The notes under the pieces are model-generated. The model was not told the origin of the DNA and searched no databases. It saw nothing but the letters and a program-made list of their open reading frames with translations. The position numbers were made by a program, and so were the translations under genes. 51,131 nt of DNA from SZUA-254 sp031379665 (GTDB taxonomy: Bacteria > Bacteroidota > Ignavibacteria > UBA10030 > SZUA-254), in NCBI GenBank assembly GCA_031379665.1, contig JANNFI010000082.1, positions 1-51,131 on the forward strand, given 5' to 3'. Below are positions 26,167-34,591 of this stretch, piece after piece. Position 1 is the stretch's first letter. Each line of letters begins with the position of its first letter.

Positions 26167-26649
26167 ATGATGATTGAGCCGATGCCGCCCGGGCCCGGCA
26201 CGGAGCGGACGCCGCGGCGAAAATCGTTGCGCCACCTTATTACCACCGTCCTCTTCCTGTCCATCGGCTGCGCCGGTTTCCTCGCGTACCTGTTCTATGC
26301 GGAGGGAAAGAAACCCGAACCACCGCGCGCGGTGGTGATCCCTTCCAGGGTCATCCAGCTCGACGTGCTCAACGGATGCGGCGCCAGGGGGGCGGGCGCG
26401 AAATTCACCAGGTATCTGCGGGGGTCAGGGTACGACGTCGTCGAGATGAAGAACTACAGTTCGTCCGGCGTACGCAAGACGCTCGTCATCGACCGTGTCG
26501 GCAACCTCGAGGCCGCCCGCTCCGTGGCAGCCGTGCTCGGGGTCGCGGCGTCAAACGTTATCCAACAGATCAACCCCGATTACTTCGTCGATGTCTCAGT
26601 GATCATCGGCGAGGACCACGCATCACTGAACCCGGGAAAGTCAAATTGA
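26167..26649 (+). CDS. Membrane-anchored LytR_C-domain protein
   Basis: This 160-aa protein has a short cytoplasmic basic start, one membrane segment (about residues 24-44, TTVLFLSIGCAGFLAYLFY) and a single LytR_C domain (about 62-150). The domain shows VLNGCGARGAGAKFTRYLR, the YDVVEMKNYS strand and VSVIIGED, as in LytR C-terminal domains. The LCP ligase domain usually found in front of LytR_C in cell-wall proteins is absent. The role of a stand-alone domain is not known; it may bind envelope glycans or proteins. The stop overlaps the rsfS TTG start by TTGA. The ATG at 26170 is an equally possible start (second Met). Confidence 0.82.
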   Translation: MMIEPMPPGPGTERTPRRKSLRHLITTVLFLSIGCAGFLAYLFYAEGKKPEPPRAVVIPSRVIQLDVLNGCGARGAGAKFTRYLRGSGYDVVEMKNYSSSGVRKTLVIDRVGNLEAARSVAAVLGVAASNVIQQINPDYFVDVSVIIGEDHASLNPGKSN

Positions 26650-27170
26650 CCTCACGCCATCTCGCAAAGAAAATCGCCGAGTTCGCTTTTTCAATCAAGG
26701 CTTCTGACGTACAGCTCCTCGACCTCAGGAAGGTATCAGACGTCGCCGACTTCTTCGTCATCTGTTCAGCCGACTCCGACACCCAGGTGAAGGCGATCGC
26801 CGACGCCGTACTCGACGGGCTGGCCGAATCCGACGTCCATCCCTGGCACCGGGAAGGCGTGACGCAGAAACAGTGGATCCTCCTCGATTTCGTCGACGTC
26901 GTTGTCCACGTCTTCCACAAGGACGTCAGGAGGTTCTACGGCCTGGAGAATCTCTGGGGAGACGCCAAAATCGAAACGCTCGACGACAAACCGCCAACGC
27001 CCCAGATAAAAGCAGCTATCCCCCTGAAGAAAGCAGGCACCCCCCTGAAGAAAGCAGGCACCCCCCGGAAGAAAGCCGCAGTCCCGCCCAAGAAAGCAGC
27101 AGCCCCCCGGAAGAAAGCCGTAGCCCCGCCCAAGAAATCCGCAGCCCCGCGCAAGCGCGCCAAAAAATGA
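26646..27170 (+). CDS. rsfS: Ribosomal silencing factor RsfS with histone-H1-like basic tail
   Basis: The first 115 residues are a normal RsfS/DUF143 domain: VSDVADFFVICSADSDTQVKAIAD, the HREG and WILLDFVDVVVHVFH motifs, and RRFYGLENLWGDA. RsfS binds ribosomal protein L14 and blocks subunit joining. The last 60 residues are an unusual extension with seven imperfect heptads of the type KKAxxPx (KKAGTPL, KKAGTPR, KKAAVPP, KKAAAPR, KKAVAPP, KKSAAPR, KRAKK). This resembles histone H1 or AlgP tails and should be disordered and strongly basic. The only possible start is TTG at 26646, overlapping the upstream stop; in-frame sequence before it is a shadow. The stop overlaps the argS ATG by four bases. 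Confidence 0.88.
   Translation: MTSRHLAKKIAEFAFSIKASDVQLLDLRKVSDVADFFVICSADSDTQVKAIADAVLDGLAESDVHPWHREGVTQKQWILLDFVDVVVHVFHKDVRRFYGLENLWGDAKIETLDDKPPTPQIKAAIPLKKAGTPLKKAGTPRKKAAVPPKKAAAPRKKAVAPPKKSAAPRKRAKK
27022..27168 (+). repeat. Seven 21-bp tandem repeat units encoding the RsfS tail
   Basis: Units begin at 27022, 27043, 27064, 27085, 27106, 27127 and 27148. The first two differ little; later ones diverge at third positions and at the codons for Gly-Thr, Ala-Val and Pro-Arg. The unit length is a multiple of three, so gain or loss of units would keep both the rsfS frame and the overlapping argS start intact. Confidence 0.85.
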
Positions 27171-28798
27171 GGGAACATCTGAGGAAAATGGTTTCCGAAG
27201 CCCTGAAATCGATGGGGGTTTCGGGAGACATCACGCCCACGTTCGAGAAGCCGCGCGTGGAATCCCACGGCGACCTCACCACCAACGTGGCGATGGTCGC
27301 GGCGAAACACTCAGGCCGGAACCCGAGGGACCTTGCGTCCGGCATCGCGGCGCTGGTGTCAAAGTCGGACCCCCTCATCGAGTCGGTCGATGTGGCGGGC
27401 CCCGGCTTCATCAACTTTCGCTTCAGCGCGGCGTACTACCACGCGCGGCTGCGCGACATCGTCGCGGCGGGGAAGGAGTTCGGCCGGGGCGGGTCGGGCG
27501 GGGGGATCGAGGCGCAGGTGGAGTTCGTGAGCGCCAACCCGACCGGGCCGCTCACCGTCGGGCACGGCCGGGGCGCCGTCTACGGCGACACCGTGGCGAG
27601 GCTCCTCGAGTGGACCGGCCACACGGTCACGCGCGAATACTACTTCAACAACGCCGGCCGGCAGATGCGAATCCTCGGCGATTCGGTCAGGCTCCGGTAC
27701 CTCGAACTGCTCGGCGGGGAGAACGCTCCCTTCCCGGAGGACTACTACCAGGGCGAGTACATTCGGGAGATCGCGAAACGGTTGTTCGATAAAGACGGCG
27801 ACCGCCTCCGCGCCGAACCGGCCGAGGGGCGCTTCAAGCGGCAGGCGGAGAGCGACATCTTCGAGGACATCAAGGGTACGCTCCAGAGGCTCGGGATCAT
27901 CCACGACGTCTTCTACAACGAGAACACGCTCTATGAGAGCGGCAAGGTCGAGGAGACGCTCGCCGACCTGAGGGCGAAGGACCTGATCTATGACCAGGAC
28001 GGCGCCGTATGGTTCAGGGTGTCGGCGCTCGGAGGATCCCAGGACAAGGTCGTCGTGAAGAGTACGGGCGAGCCGACCTACCGGTTGCCGGACATCGCCT
28101 ACCACCGCGAGAAATTCCGCCGCGGATTTAAATTGATGATCGACGTCCTCGGGGCGGACCACGTCGCCACCGTCCCAGACGTGATGGCGGCGCTGAAGGC
28201 GCTCGGCCACGACACTCGATTGATGAGGGTCCTCATCCATCAATTTGTAACGATCGTGCGCGACGGCGAGGTGGTGAAAATGTCCACCCGGAAGGCGAAT
28301 TACATCACGCTCGACGAACTGATGGACGAGGTGAGCCCCGACGTGGTAAGGTATTTCTTCCTGATGCGCGGAATCGGGAGCCACCTGAATTTCGACCTGA
28401 AGCTCGCCAAGGAACAATCGGAGGCCAATCCGGTGTTCTACCTGCAGTATGCGCACGCACGCATCGCCAGCATCATCCGCCACGCCGATGCCCTCGGGAT
28501 CGATTTCGGCCGGGCCGACCTTTTGCTCCTGGCGGCGCCGGAGGAGGTAGCGCTGATGAAGACGCTCTCGGCGTTCCCCGACACGGTGGAATCGTGCGCG
28601 CAAACGTTCGAGCCGCACCGGCTGATCGAGTACCTGAACGACGTGGCCGGGGCGTTTCATAAATTTTACCACGAGCACCGCGTCGTCTCCGAGGACGCGA
28701 ACGTCACCGCGGCGAGGATGACGCTCGCGCTCGGGACCAAGATCGTCGTCGGGAACGGCTGCTCCCTCCTGGGGATTTCCGCGCCCGAACAAATGTAA
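27167..28798 (+). CDS. argS: Arginyl-tRNA synthetase
   Basis: This 543-aa class I synthetase charges tRNA-Arg. It shows the N-terminal additional domain (residues 1-110), the HIGH-region SANPTGPLTVGHGR (about 121-134), and the KMSKS equivalent KMSTRKANYITLDELMDEV. The C-terminal anticodon-binding helices end at the usual SAPEQM. The ATG at 27167 overlaps the rsfS stop (ATGA) and gives the normal family N-terminus; the open frame upstream through the repeat region is a shadow. The length is slightly short of typical ArgS (550-580) but all motifs are present. Confidence 0.96.
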   Translation: MREHLRKMVSEALKSMGVSGDITPTFEKPRVESHGDLTTNVAMVAAKHSGRNPRDLASGIAALVSKSDPLIESVDVAGPGFINFRFSAAYYHARLRDIVAAGKEFGRGGSGGGIEAQVEFVSANPTGPLTVGHGRGAVYGDTVARLLEWTGHTVTREYYFNNAGRQMRILGDSVRLRYLELLGGENAPFPEDYYQGEYIREIAKRLFDKDGDRLRAEPAEGRFKRQAESDIFEDIKGTLQRLGIIHDVFYNENTLYESGKVEETLADLRAKDLIYDQDGAVWFRVSALGGSQDKVVVKSTGEPTYRLPDIAYHREKFRRGFKLMIDVLGADHVATVPDVMAALKALGHDTRLMRVLIHQFVTIVRDGEVVKMSTRKANYITLDELMDEVSPDVVRYFFLMRGIGSHLNFDLKLAKEQSEANPVFYLQYAHARIASIIRHADALGIDFGRADLLLLAAPEEVALMKTLSAFPDTVESCAQTFEPHRLIEYLNDVAGAFHKFYHEHRVVSEDANVTAARMTLALGTKIVVGNGCSLLGISAPEQM

Positions 28799-28840
28799 CC
28801 AGGCTCCATCCCGTCCACGCAACTTTCACTACGAGATTCC

Positions 28841-29827
28841 ATGACCGACATCACCGAACTCAACGAACGCATACAGCGCGAAAGCGCGTTTACCGACCTC
28901 CTCCTGATGGAGGTGGGGAAGACGATCGTGGGGCAGAAGGCAATGGTGGAACGACTCCTCCTGGGCCTACTCTGCAACGGCCACATCCTCCTTGAGGGCG
29001 TGCCCGGCCTGGCGAAAACCCTCGCGATCAAGACACTCTCGTCGGCGATCCGCGCGAAGTTCCAGCGGATCCAGTTCACCCCGGACCTCCTCCCCGCCGA
29101 CCTCGTGGGGACGATGATCTTCAACCAGAAGAACTCCGAGTTCACCGTCAGGAAGGGGCCGATCTTCGCGAACCTCATCCTCGCCGACGAAATCAACCGC
29201 GCGCCCGCCAAGGTGCAGAGCGCGCTCCTCGAGGCGATGCAGGAGCGCCAGATCACCATCGGTGAGGAGACCTTCAAGCTCGACGAGCCGTTCCTCGTGC
29301 TGGCGACGCAGAACCCGATCGAACAGGAGGGGACTTACCCGCTCCCCGAGGCGCAGGTCGACCGTTTCATGCTCAAGATCAAAATCGACTACCCCGGCCG
29401 CGAGGACGAACGGCTCATCATGCGGCAGAACATCGCCGGGGCGTTTCCGGCCGTGCAGCCGGTGGTGGATCCGTCCAGCATCCTGAAGGCGAGGAACGTG
29501 GTCCGCGACGTCTATATGGACGAGAAGATCGAGCGCTACATCCTCGACATCGTCTTCGCCACGCGCGAACCCGGGAACTACAAGCTCGCGAAGCTCGCGG
29601 CGCTCATCAGTTACGGAGGGTCTCCCCGCGCGACGATCAACCTGGCGCTCGCCTCGAAGGCCTATGCATTCGTCAAGCGGCGTGGGTACGTGGTGCCGGA
29701 GGATGTACGGGCGGTCTGCCACGACGTGCTGCGCCACCGCATCGCCGTGACCTACGAGGCCGAGGCCGAGAATGTGACCTCGGAGCAGATCATCGACGAG
29801 ATCCTGAACGCGGTCGAGGTGCCCTGA
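28841..29827 (+). CDS. moxR: MoxR-type AAA+ ATPase
   Basis: This 328-aa protein is a MoxR-family AAA+ ATPase: Walker A GVPGLAKT (residues 53-60), Walker B LILADE (112-117), followed by INRAPAKVQSALLEAMQE, and the sensor region VLATQNPIEQEGTYPLPEAQVDRF. It heads the eight-gene Bat cluster. MoxR ATPases are thought to act as chaperones that mature or activate partner VWA proteins, here most likely the DUF58 and BatA/BatB proteins encoded downstream. The gap to argS is 42 bases and no clear promoter was found in it. Confidence 0.94.
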   Translation: MTDITELNERIQRESAFTDLLLMEVGKTIVGQKAMVERLLLGLLCNGHILLEGVPGLAKTLAIKTLSSAIRAKFQRIQFTPDLLPADLVGTMIFNQKNSEFTVRKGPIFANLILADEINRAPAKVQSALLEAMQERQITIGEETFKLDEPFLVLATQNPIEQEGTYPLPEAQVDRFMLKIKIDYPGREDERLIMRQNIAGAFPAVQPVVDPSSILKARNVVRDVYMDEKIERYILDIVFATREPGNYKLAKLAALISYGGSPRATINLALASKAYAFVKRRGYVVPEDVRAVCHDVLRHRIAVTYEAEAENVTSEQIIDEILNAVEVP

Positions 29828-29854
29828 CCGAACGCCGCCCACCGGCCCGCCACG

Positions 29855-30730
29855 ATGGAAACCGCAGAACTGCTGAAAAAAGTCCGGGCAATCGAGATCC
29901 GGACGAGGGGATTCGTCAACCAGGTCTTCTCGGGGGAATACCATAGCGTCTTCAAGGGGAGGGGTATGGCCTTCAGCGAGGTGAGGGAATACCAGTTCGG
30001 CGACGACATTCGCACGATCGACTGGAACGTCTCGGCCCGGTTCAACCACCCCTTCGTGAAGGTTTTTGAAGAAGAGCGCGAGCTCACCGTGATCCTGCTC
30101 GTCGACGTGAGCGGTTCCGGCGACTTCGGTACCGTGCGTCAGCTGAAGCGCGACACCGCCGCGGAGCTCTGCGCCGTGATCGCCTTCTCCGCCCTCAAGA
30201 ACAACGACAAGGTCGGGATCATCTTCTTCAGCGACGTCGTGGAGAAATTCGTCCCGCCCAAGAAGGGCCGCTCTCACGTCCTGCGGATCCTTCGCGAGGT
30301 GATCGATTTCCGCCCGGAACGGAAGAGCACGAACATCGCCGGGGGCCTGAAGTTCCTGACCGGGGCCATAAAAAAACGAAGCATCGTCTTCCTCATTTCC
30401 GACTTCATTGACGACTCCTACGAGGACGCCCTCAAGATCGCCGGCAAGAAGCACGACCTGGTGGGGATCAAGCTGTTCGACCCCCGTGAGGCCGACCTTC
30501 CGCCGGTTGGATTGATGCGGACGGTGGACGCCGAAACGGGCGAGACCCGGTGGATCGACACCGGGGACCGCGGCGTCAGGGAGGCGTACTCCCGGTGGTG
30601 GCGCGCGATGGAGGAGGCCAGGATCAGGACGTTCAGAAGGTCGGGGCTCGACGAGATCAGGATCCGCACCGACCAGCCCTATGTAAAACCGCTGATGATG
30701 TTCTTCCGGATGAGGGGGAAGCGATGGTGA
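29855..30730 (+). CDS. DUF58 (VWA-like) protein
   Basis: This 291-aa protein has the DUF58 core SVFKGRGMAFSEVREYQFGD followed by DIRTIDWNVSAR (residues 31-62). A VWA-like fold follows with a MIDAS-type DVSGS at 84-88 and STNIAGGLKFL later. It is cytoplasmic or peripheral: no membrane segment is visible. DUF58 proteins almost always sit next to moxR and act with it; some annotations call this position batA in Bacteroidota. Its stop is overlapped by the start of the next gene by seven bases, so they are coupled. Confidence 0.92.
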   Translation: METAELLKKVRAIEIRTRGFVNQVFSGEYHSVFKGRGMAFSEVREYQFGDDIRTIDWNVSARFNHPFVKVFEEERELTVILLVDVSGSGDFGTVRQLKRDTAAELCAVIAFSALKNNDKVGIIFFSDVVEKFVPPKKGRSHVLRILREVIDFRPERKSTNIAGGLKFLTGAIKKRSIVFLISDFIDDSYEDALKIAGKKHDLVGIKLFDPREADLPPVGLMRTVDAETGETRWIDTGDRGVREAYSRWWRAMEEARIRTFRRSGLDEIRIRTDQPYVKPLMMFFRMRGKRW

Positions 30731-31785
30731 TGACCGCTTCTGCCCGTCGGTACGCTGCCCTTCTCGCGGTCGTGTTGCTCTGCGCCGCCGCCGGCCGCGA
30801 CGAACTCCGGGCCCAGGATGTCAGGCTCACCGCGGCAGCCGACACCACCGTCCTGCGCGTCGGCGAACAGGTCAGGGTCACGGTGTCGTTGGAGCACCCT
30901 GCAGGGTTTCTCCTCCGGAACCTCGGCCCGGCCGACTCACTCGACGGGTTGGAAATCGTAGGGGTCGATTCCGTCGCGTCGTCTGTAGAGAGCGGCGGCG
31001 GGCAGACTCGCCACATCTTCACGTTCACCGCATTCGACAGCGGCACCTACGTCGTCCCGCCGTTCATCGCGTATTACACCACCCCGCCGGAGACACTCCT
31101 CCGGTCGGTGTCGGGCGGGCCGATCGTGCTGTTCGTTCGCGGCGTCGACGTGGACACCTCGGCGGAGATCAGGGCCATCAAGCCGCCCCTCGACGTTCCA
31201 CTCACGTTTGCCGAACTCCTTCCGTATCTATTGGGTATCGTCGGCGCGGTCGTCGTCATCTGGCTGGTCTATTATATACTGAAGAAGCGGAAACGGGGGG
31301 AAAAATTCATTCCCGGTCCGCCGCCGCGCCCGGCCGACGAGATTGCCCTGGATGCCCTCCGGTCGATCGCGGCCGAGAAACTTTGGCAGAGGGGGATGGT
31401 CAAGGAGTACCACACCGCGCTTTCAGATGTAATACGGACTTACATCGAACGACGGTTCCTGGTGCCGGCGATGGAATCCACCTCTGACGAAATCCTCGCC
31501 GATCCGACGATCGCGGGCCTCGTACCCGACGCGGTCGCCGGACTGCGGGACGCGCTCACCAGGTCCGACCTGGTGAAGTTCGCCAAATTCATACCTCAGC
31601 CGGAACAGAACGAGCGGAGCATCGCGGAATCGGTGTCGTTCGTCGAGTTGACCCGGAAGGCGAAAGTCGCACCGCGCGCAACTGACGACGAAGAGGCCGC
31701 CTCACCCACTCCCCGCGGTGACGAGAGTGCCGCACCCGATCGCGGCGGCGACCAGCTGGATCCGGACGCGGGAGAGGTGAAATGA
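30724..31785 (+). CDS. BatD-like / DUF4381-like membrane protein
   Basis: This 353-aa protein starts with a signal peptide (MVMTASARRYAALLAVVLL to LRAQ). An extracytoplasmic Ig-like part follows (VRLTAAADTTVLRVGEQVRVTVSL, about residues 32-150) that resembles BatD N-terminal strands. There is one membrane segment (about 166-188, LLPYLLGIVGAVVVIWLVYYIL) and a cytoplasmic helical part with ALSDVIRTYIERRFLVPAMESTSDEIL, as in DUF4381/BatD-type proteins. The C-terminus is acidic and low-complexity. Starts at 30724 and 30730 are both possible. It is coupled to DUF58 upstream and batA downstream by overlaps, as in MoxR-VWA loci elsewhere. The exact job is unknown; it is probably a membrane partner of the VWA proteins. 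Confidence 0.82.
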   Translation: MVMTASARRYAALLAVVLLCAAAGRDELRAQDVRLTAAADTTVLRVGEQVRVTVSLEHPAGFLLRNLGPADSLDGLEIVGVDSVASSVESGGGQTRHIFTFTAFDSGTYVVPPFIAYYTTPPETLLRSVSGGPIVLFVRGVDVDTSAEIRAIKPPLDVPLTFAELLPYLLGIVGAVVVIWLVYYILKKRKRGEKFIPGPPPRPADEIALDALRSIAAEKLWQRGMVKEYHTALSDVIRTYIERRFLVPAMESTSDEILADPTIAGLVPDAVAGLRDALTRSDLVKFAKFIPQPEQNERSIAESVSFVELTRKAKVAPRATDDEEAASPTPRGDESAAPDRGGDQLDPDAGEVK

Positions 31786-32765
31786 CGTTCGCGAACCCGG
31801 AATTTCTCTGGCTGCTGCTCTCGATACCGCTCCTTGCCTGGTGGTACGTGCGGAAGGGGAGGAAATCGTACACAGAGATCAGGGTGCCGACCCTGCGCGC
31901 CTTTGAGTCGGGAAGGTCCGGCTGGAAGGTGCGGCTCCGGCACCTGCCGGTCCTCCTGCGCGTTTCGGCGCTCGCACTCGTCATCGTCGCAATCGCCAGG
32001 CCCCAGACGACGTCCGAGGGTGAGAACGTCTCCACCGAGGGGATCGACATCATCCTCGTCACCGACGTCTCCGGGAGCATGCTCGCGGAGGATTTCCGGC
32101 CGAACAGGATCGAGGCCGCGAAGGCCGTGGCGGCGGAGTTCATCGACGGCCGCCCGAACGACAGGATCGGGTTTGTGGTGTTCGCCGGCGAGAGCTTCAC
32201 GCAGTGCCCGCTCACACTCGATCACGCCGTCGTGAAGGACCTCATCGCCGGAGTGCGCAGCGGGTTGATCGAGGACGGCACGGCCATTGGGATGGGACTC
32301 GCCACGGCGGTCTCGCGATTGAAGGACGGCGAGAGCAAGAGCAAGGTGATTATTTTGCTCACCGACGGGGTGAACAACAAGGGGGTCATCGATCCGATGA
32401 CCGCAGCCGGAATCGCCTCGACCTTTGGCATCCGGGTCTATACGGTCGGCGTCGGCACCATCGGGATGGCGCCATACCCCGTCCAGACCCCGCTGGGAAC
32501 ACAATACCGGAACGTCCCGGTCGAAATCGACGAAGAACTTTTGAAAAAAATCGCCGTACAAACCGGGGGAACCTACTTCCGGGCGACCGACAACGACAAA
32601 TTAAAGCTCATCTACGCAGAAATCGACCGGCTCGAAAAAACCAAGATCGAAGTTACCCAGTTCCGGCGCCACAAGGAGGATTTCTACAGCGCGGGTTTCC
32701 TCGCGGGTTTTCTCCTCCTGGGCGAAGTGATGCTCTCGCTGACGTTTTTCAGAAAAATACCCTGA
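31782..32765 (+). CDS. batA: BatA VWA-domain membrane protein
   Basis: This 327-aa protein has two N-terminal membrane segments (about 8-23 and 58-72), a VWA domain with MIDAS DVSGS at residues 95-99, and a C-terminal membrane segment (about 301-322). This is the normal BatA architecture, starting with the family's FANPEFLWLL. The VWA domain binds a divalent metal and mediates protein contacts, facing the periplasm in the usual model. The ATG overlaps the preceding stop (ATGA); batB begins 4 bases after its stop. Confidence 0.92.
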   Translation: MTFANPEFLWLLLSIPLLAWWYVRKGRKSYTEIRVPTLRAFESGRSGWKVRLRHLPVLLRVSALALVIVAIARPQTTSEGENVSTEGIDIILVTDVSGSMLAEDFRPNRIEAAKAVAAEFIDGRPNDRIGFVVFAGESFTQCPLTLDHAVVKDLIAGVRSGLIEDGTAIGMGLATAVSRLKDGESKSKVIILLTDGVNNKGVIDPMTAAGIASTFGIRVYTVGVGTIGMAPYPVQTPLGTQYRNVPVEIDEELLKKIAVQTGGTYFRATDNDKLKLIYAEIDRLEKTKIEVTQFRRHKEDFYSAGFLAGFLLLGEVMLSLTFFRKIP

Positions 32766-32769
32766 ATCG

Positions 32770-33807
32770 ATGATACGCCTGGCGCACCCTGAATATCTTT
32801 ACGGATTGCTGCTACTCCTGCCGATGGTGGCGCTGTATTACTATTCCGCGCGCCGCCGGGCGGTGATGCTCGCGAGGTTCGGCAACCCGGCCCTGCTCGC
32901 AGGACTGGTGGCGACCCCCGGAAAGTACCGCAGGGGGGTCAAGTTCACGCTCCTCTCTCTGGCCGTGCTCTTCCTCGTACTCGGCCTTGCCAACCCCCAG
33001 ATCGGCACGAAGATGGAGGAAGTGAAGCGCGAAGGGGTCGACGCGGTCATCGCGCTCGACGTCTCCAACAGCATGAAGGCCGAGGACATCACGCCGAACC
33101 GCCTCGACCATGCGAAGCAGAACATCTCGCGGATGCTCGCAAAACTCCAGAACGACAGGGTCGGTCTCATAGTGTTCGCGGGGCAGAGTTACCTCCAGTT
33201 GCCGCTGACCACCGACTACTCCGCTGTCCGCCTCGTGCTGAACACCATCGACACCGACGTGGTCCCGGTGCCGGGCACTGCCATCGGGTCCGCGATCCGG
33301 CTCGCGATGGAATCCTTCATCGCCGGCGAGACGAAGCACAAGGTCGTCATCCTGGTCACCGACGGGGAGAACCACGAGGACGACGCGCTCGGCGAGGCGA
33401 AGAAGGCCAGGGAGGAAGGGGTCGTGATCCACGCGATCGGCATGGGGTCGGAAGAAGGATCGCCGATACCGGTGTACCAGAACGACGCGGCCGCGGGGTT
33501 CAGGAAGGACGCCGACGGTTCGGTCGTGCTCTCCCGGCTCAATGAGGGGATGCTTCGTGAGATCGCCTCCGCCGGGGGAGGGGTCTATGTCCGCGCCACG
33601 AACCGCCAGAACGAATTCGACGAAATATTCACGCAGATCGCCTCGATGGAAAAGAAGGAGTTCGGCGCCAGGGTCTTCACCGACTACGAGGACCGCTTCC
33701 AATACCTGCTTGCGGCGGCGCTGTTCTTCCTCCTCCTCGAGCTCTTCATCTCGGAAAAAGGGGCGTCGTGGCCCTTGTTCGCAAAACTGTTCAGGGTGAA
33801 ATCTTGA
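32770..33807 (+). CDS. batB: BatB VWA-domain membrane protein
   Basis: This 345-aa paralogue of BatA has membrane segments at about 8-25 and 58-74, a VWA domain with MIDAS DVSNS at residues 97-101, and a C-terminal helix (about 312-330). The segment MKAEDITPNRLDHAKQNI just after the MIDAS and a QSYLQLPLTTDYSA stretch are typical BatB. It overlaps the start of the TPR gene batC by TTGA. BatA and BatB are thought to form a complex with the BatC/D/E proteins; the substrate in oxygen or stress tolerance remains undefined. Confidence 0.92.
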   Translation: MIRLAHPEYLYGLLLLLPMVALYYYSARRRAVMLARFGNPALLAGLVATPGKYRRGVKFTLLSLAVLFLVLGLANPQIGTKMEEVKREGVDAVIALDVSNSMKAEDITPNRLDHAKQNISRMLAKLQNDRVGLIVFAGQSYLQLPLTTDYSAVRLVLNTIDTDVVPVPGTAIGSAIRLAMESFIAGETKHKVVILVTDGENHEDDALGEAKKAREEGVVIHAIGMGSEEGSPIPVYQNDAAAGFRKDADGSVVLSRLNEGMLREIASAGGGVYVRATNRQNEFDEIFTQIASMEKKEFGARVFTDYEDRFQYLLAAALFFLLLELFISEKGASWPLFAKLFRVKS

Positions 33808-34583
33808 GCCGGTCGATGTCCATCATCTCCGCGGGTTTCTTCCTCGCCGTGGGCTGCCTGCTCGCGACGCAGAATGCCCACGCCCAATCTGACCGATCGC
33901 TCCTCAGGGAAGGGAATAAGCTCTATGAGAAGGAACAGTTCCCGGACGCCGAGGTGAGTTACCGCAAGGCCCTCGAATCGTCGAAGGATCCGGTCACCGG
34001 GAAATTCAACCTCGGCGACGCGCTCTACCGGCAGGAACGCTTCGACGAGGCCGCGGGCGAATACGAATCGGTCGCCGCGACGGCCACCGACCGCGACGTC
34101 CGCGCGCAGGCCTACCACAACCTCGGGAACGCGCACCTGAAAGGGAAAAAGCTGGAGGAGAGCATCGGCGCGTACAAGGAGTCGCTGAAACTGAACCCCA
34201 AGGACGACGACACCCGGTACAACATGGAGTACGCCAAACGGCTCCTTCAGCAACAACAGCAGCAACAGCAGCAACAGGACAAGAAGGACGACAAGGAAAA
34301 GAAAGAGAAGAAAGACGAACAGAAGGACAAAAAGGACCAGCAAGCTCAAAAAGACCAGAAAGACCAGAAGGATAAAGAGCAGCAGAACGATCAAAAGCAG
34401 GACCAACCCTCGAAGAATGACAAGCAAAAGGAGGGGAAAGAGCAGCCCCGTCAGCCGAAAGACCAGATCTCGAAGGCCGACGCCGAGAGGATACTCGAAG
34501 CGCTCAGACAGCAGGAGCAGGACCTGAAAAAGAAACTGCAGAAGAAAGTCCCCGTGAGGGTGAAGGTGGAGAAGGACTGGTAG
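33804..34583 (+). CDS. batC: BatC TPR protein with low-complexity Q/K/D/E linker
   Basis: This 259-aa protein has a signal peptide, three TPR units (about 30-145), a poly-Gln run of ten, and an extreme Lys/Asp/Gln/Glu linker (about 160-220). A C-terminal helix containing DAERILEALRQQEQDLKKKLQ is conserved in BatC proteins. TTG at 33804 is chosen because it overlaps the batB stop and keeps an Arg in the signal-peptide n-region; ATG at 33816 is the alternative. Low-complexity spacers are common in BatC, but this one is unusually long and charged. It is likely periplasmic and scaffolds BatD/BatE. Confidence 0.87.
   Translation: MSRSMSIISAGFFLAVGCLLATQNAHAQSDRSLLREGNKLYEKEQFPDAEVSYRKALESSKDPVTGKFNLGDALYRQERFDEAAGEYESVAATATDRDVRAQAYHNLGNAHLKGKKLEESIGAYKESLKLNPKDDDTRYNMEYAKRLLQQQQQQQQQQDKKDDKEKKEKKDEQKDKKDQQAQKDQKDQKDKEQQNDQKQDQPSKNDKQKEGKEQPRQPKDQISKADAERILEALRQQEQDLKKKLQKKVPVRVKVEKDW
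34248..34277 (+). repeat. CAG/CAA tract encoding ten glutamines
   Basis: Ten consecutive CAG or CAA codons encode polyglutamine in BatC directly after the last TPR. The mixed CAG/CAA order reduces slippage, but the tract is still a candidate for in-frame length change. Confidence 0.9.
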
Positions 34584-34591
34584 GCCGGAGT

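Noticed and set aside
26873..27166. Upstream extension of argS through the PEESR-like repeat frame
   Set aside because: This is the repeat region of rsfS read in another frame; the argS N-terminal domain begins normally at the ATG at 27167.
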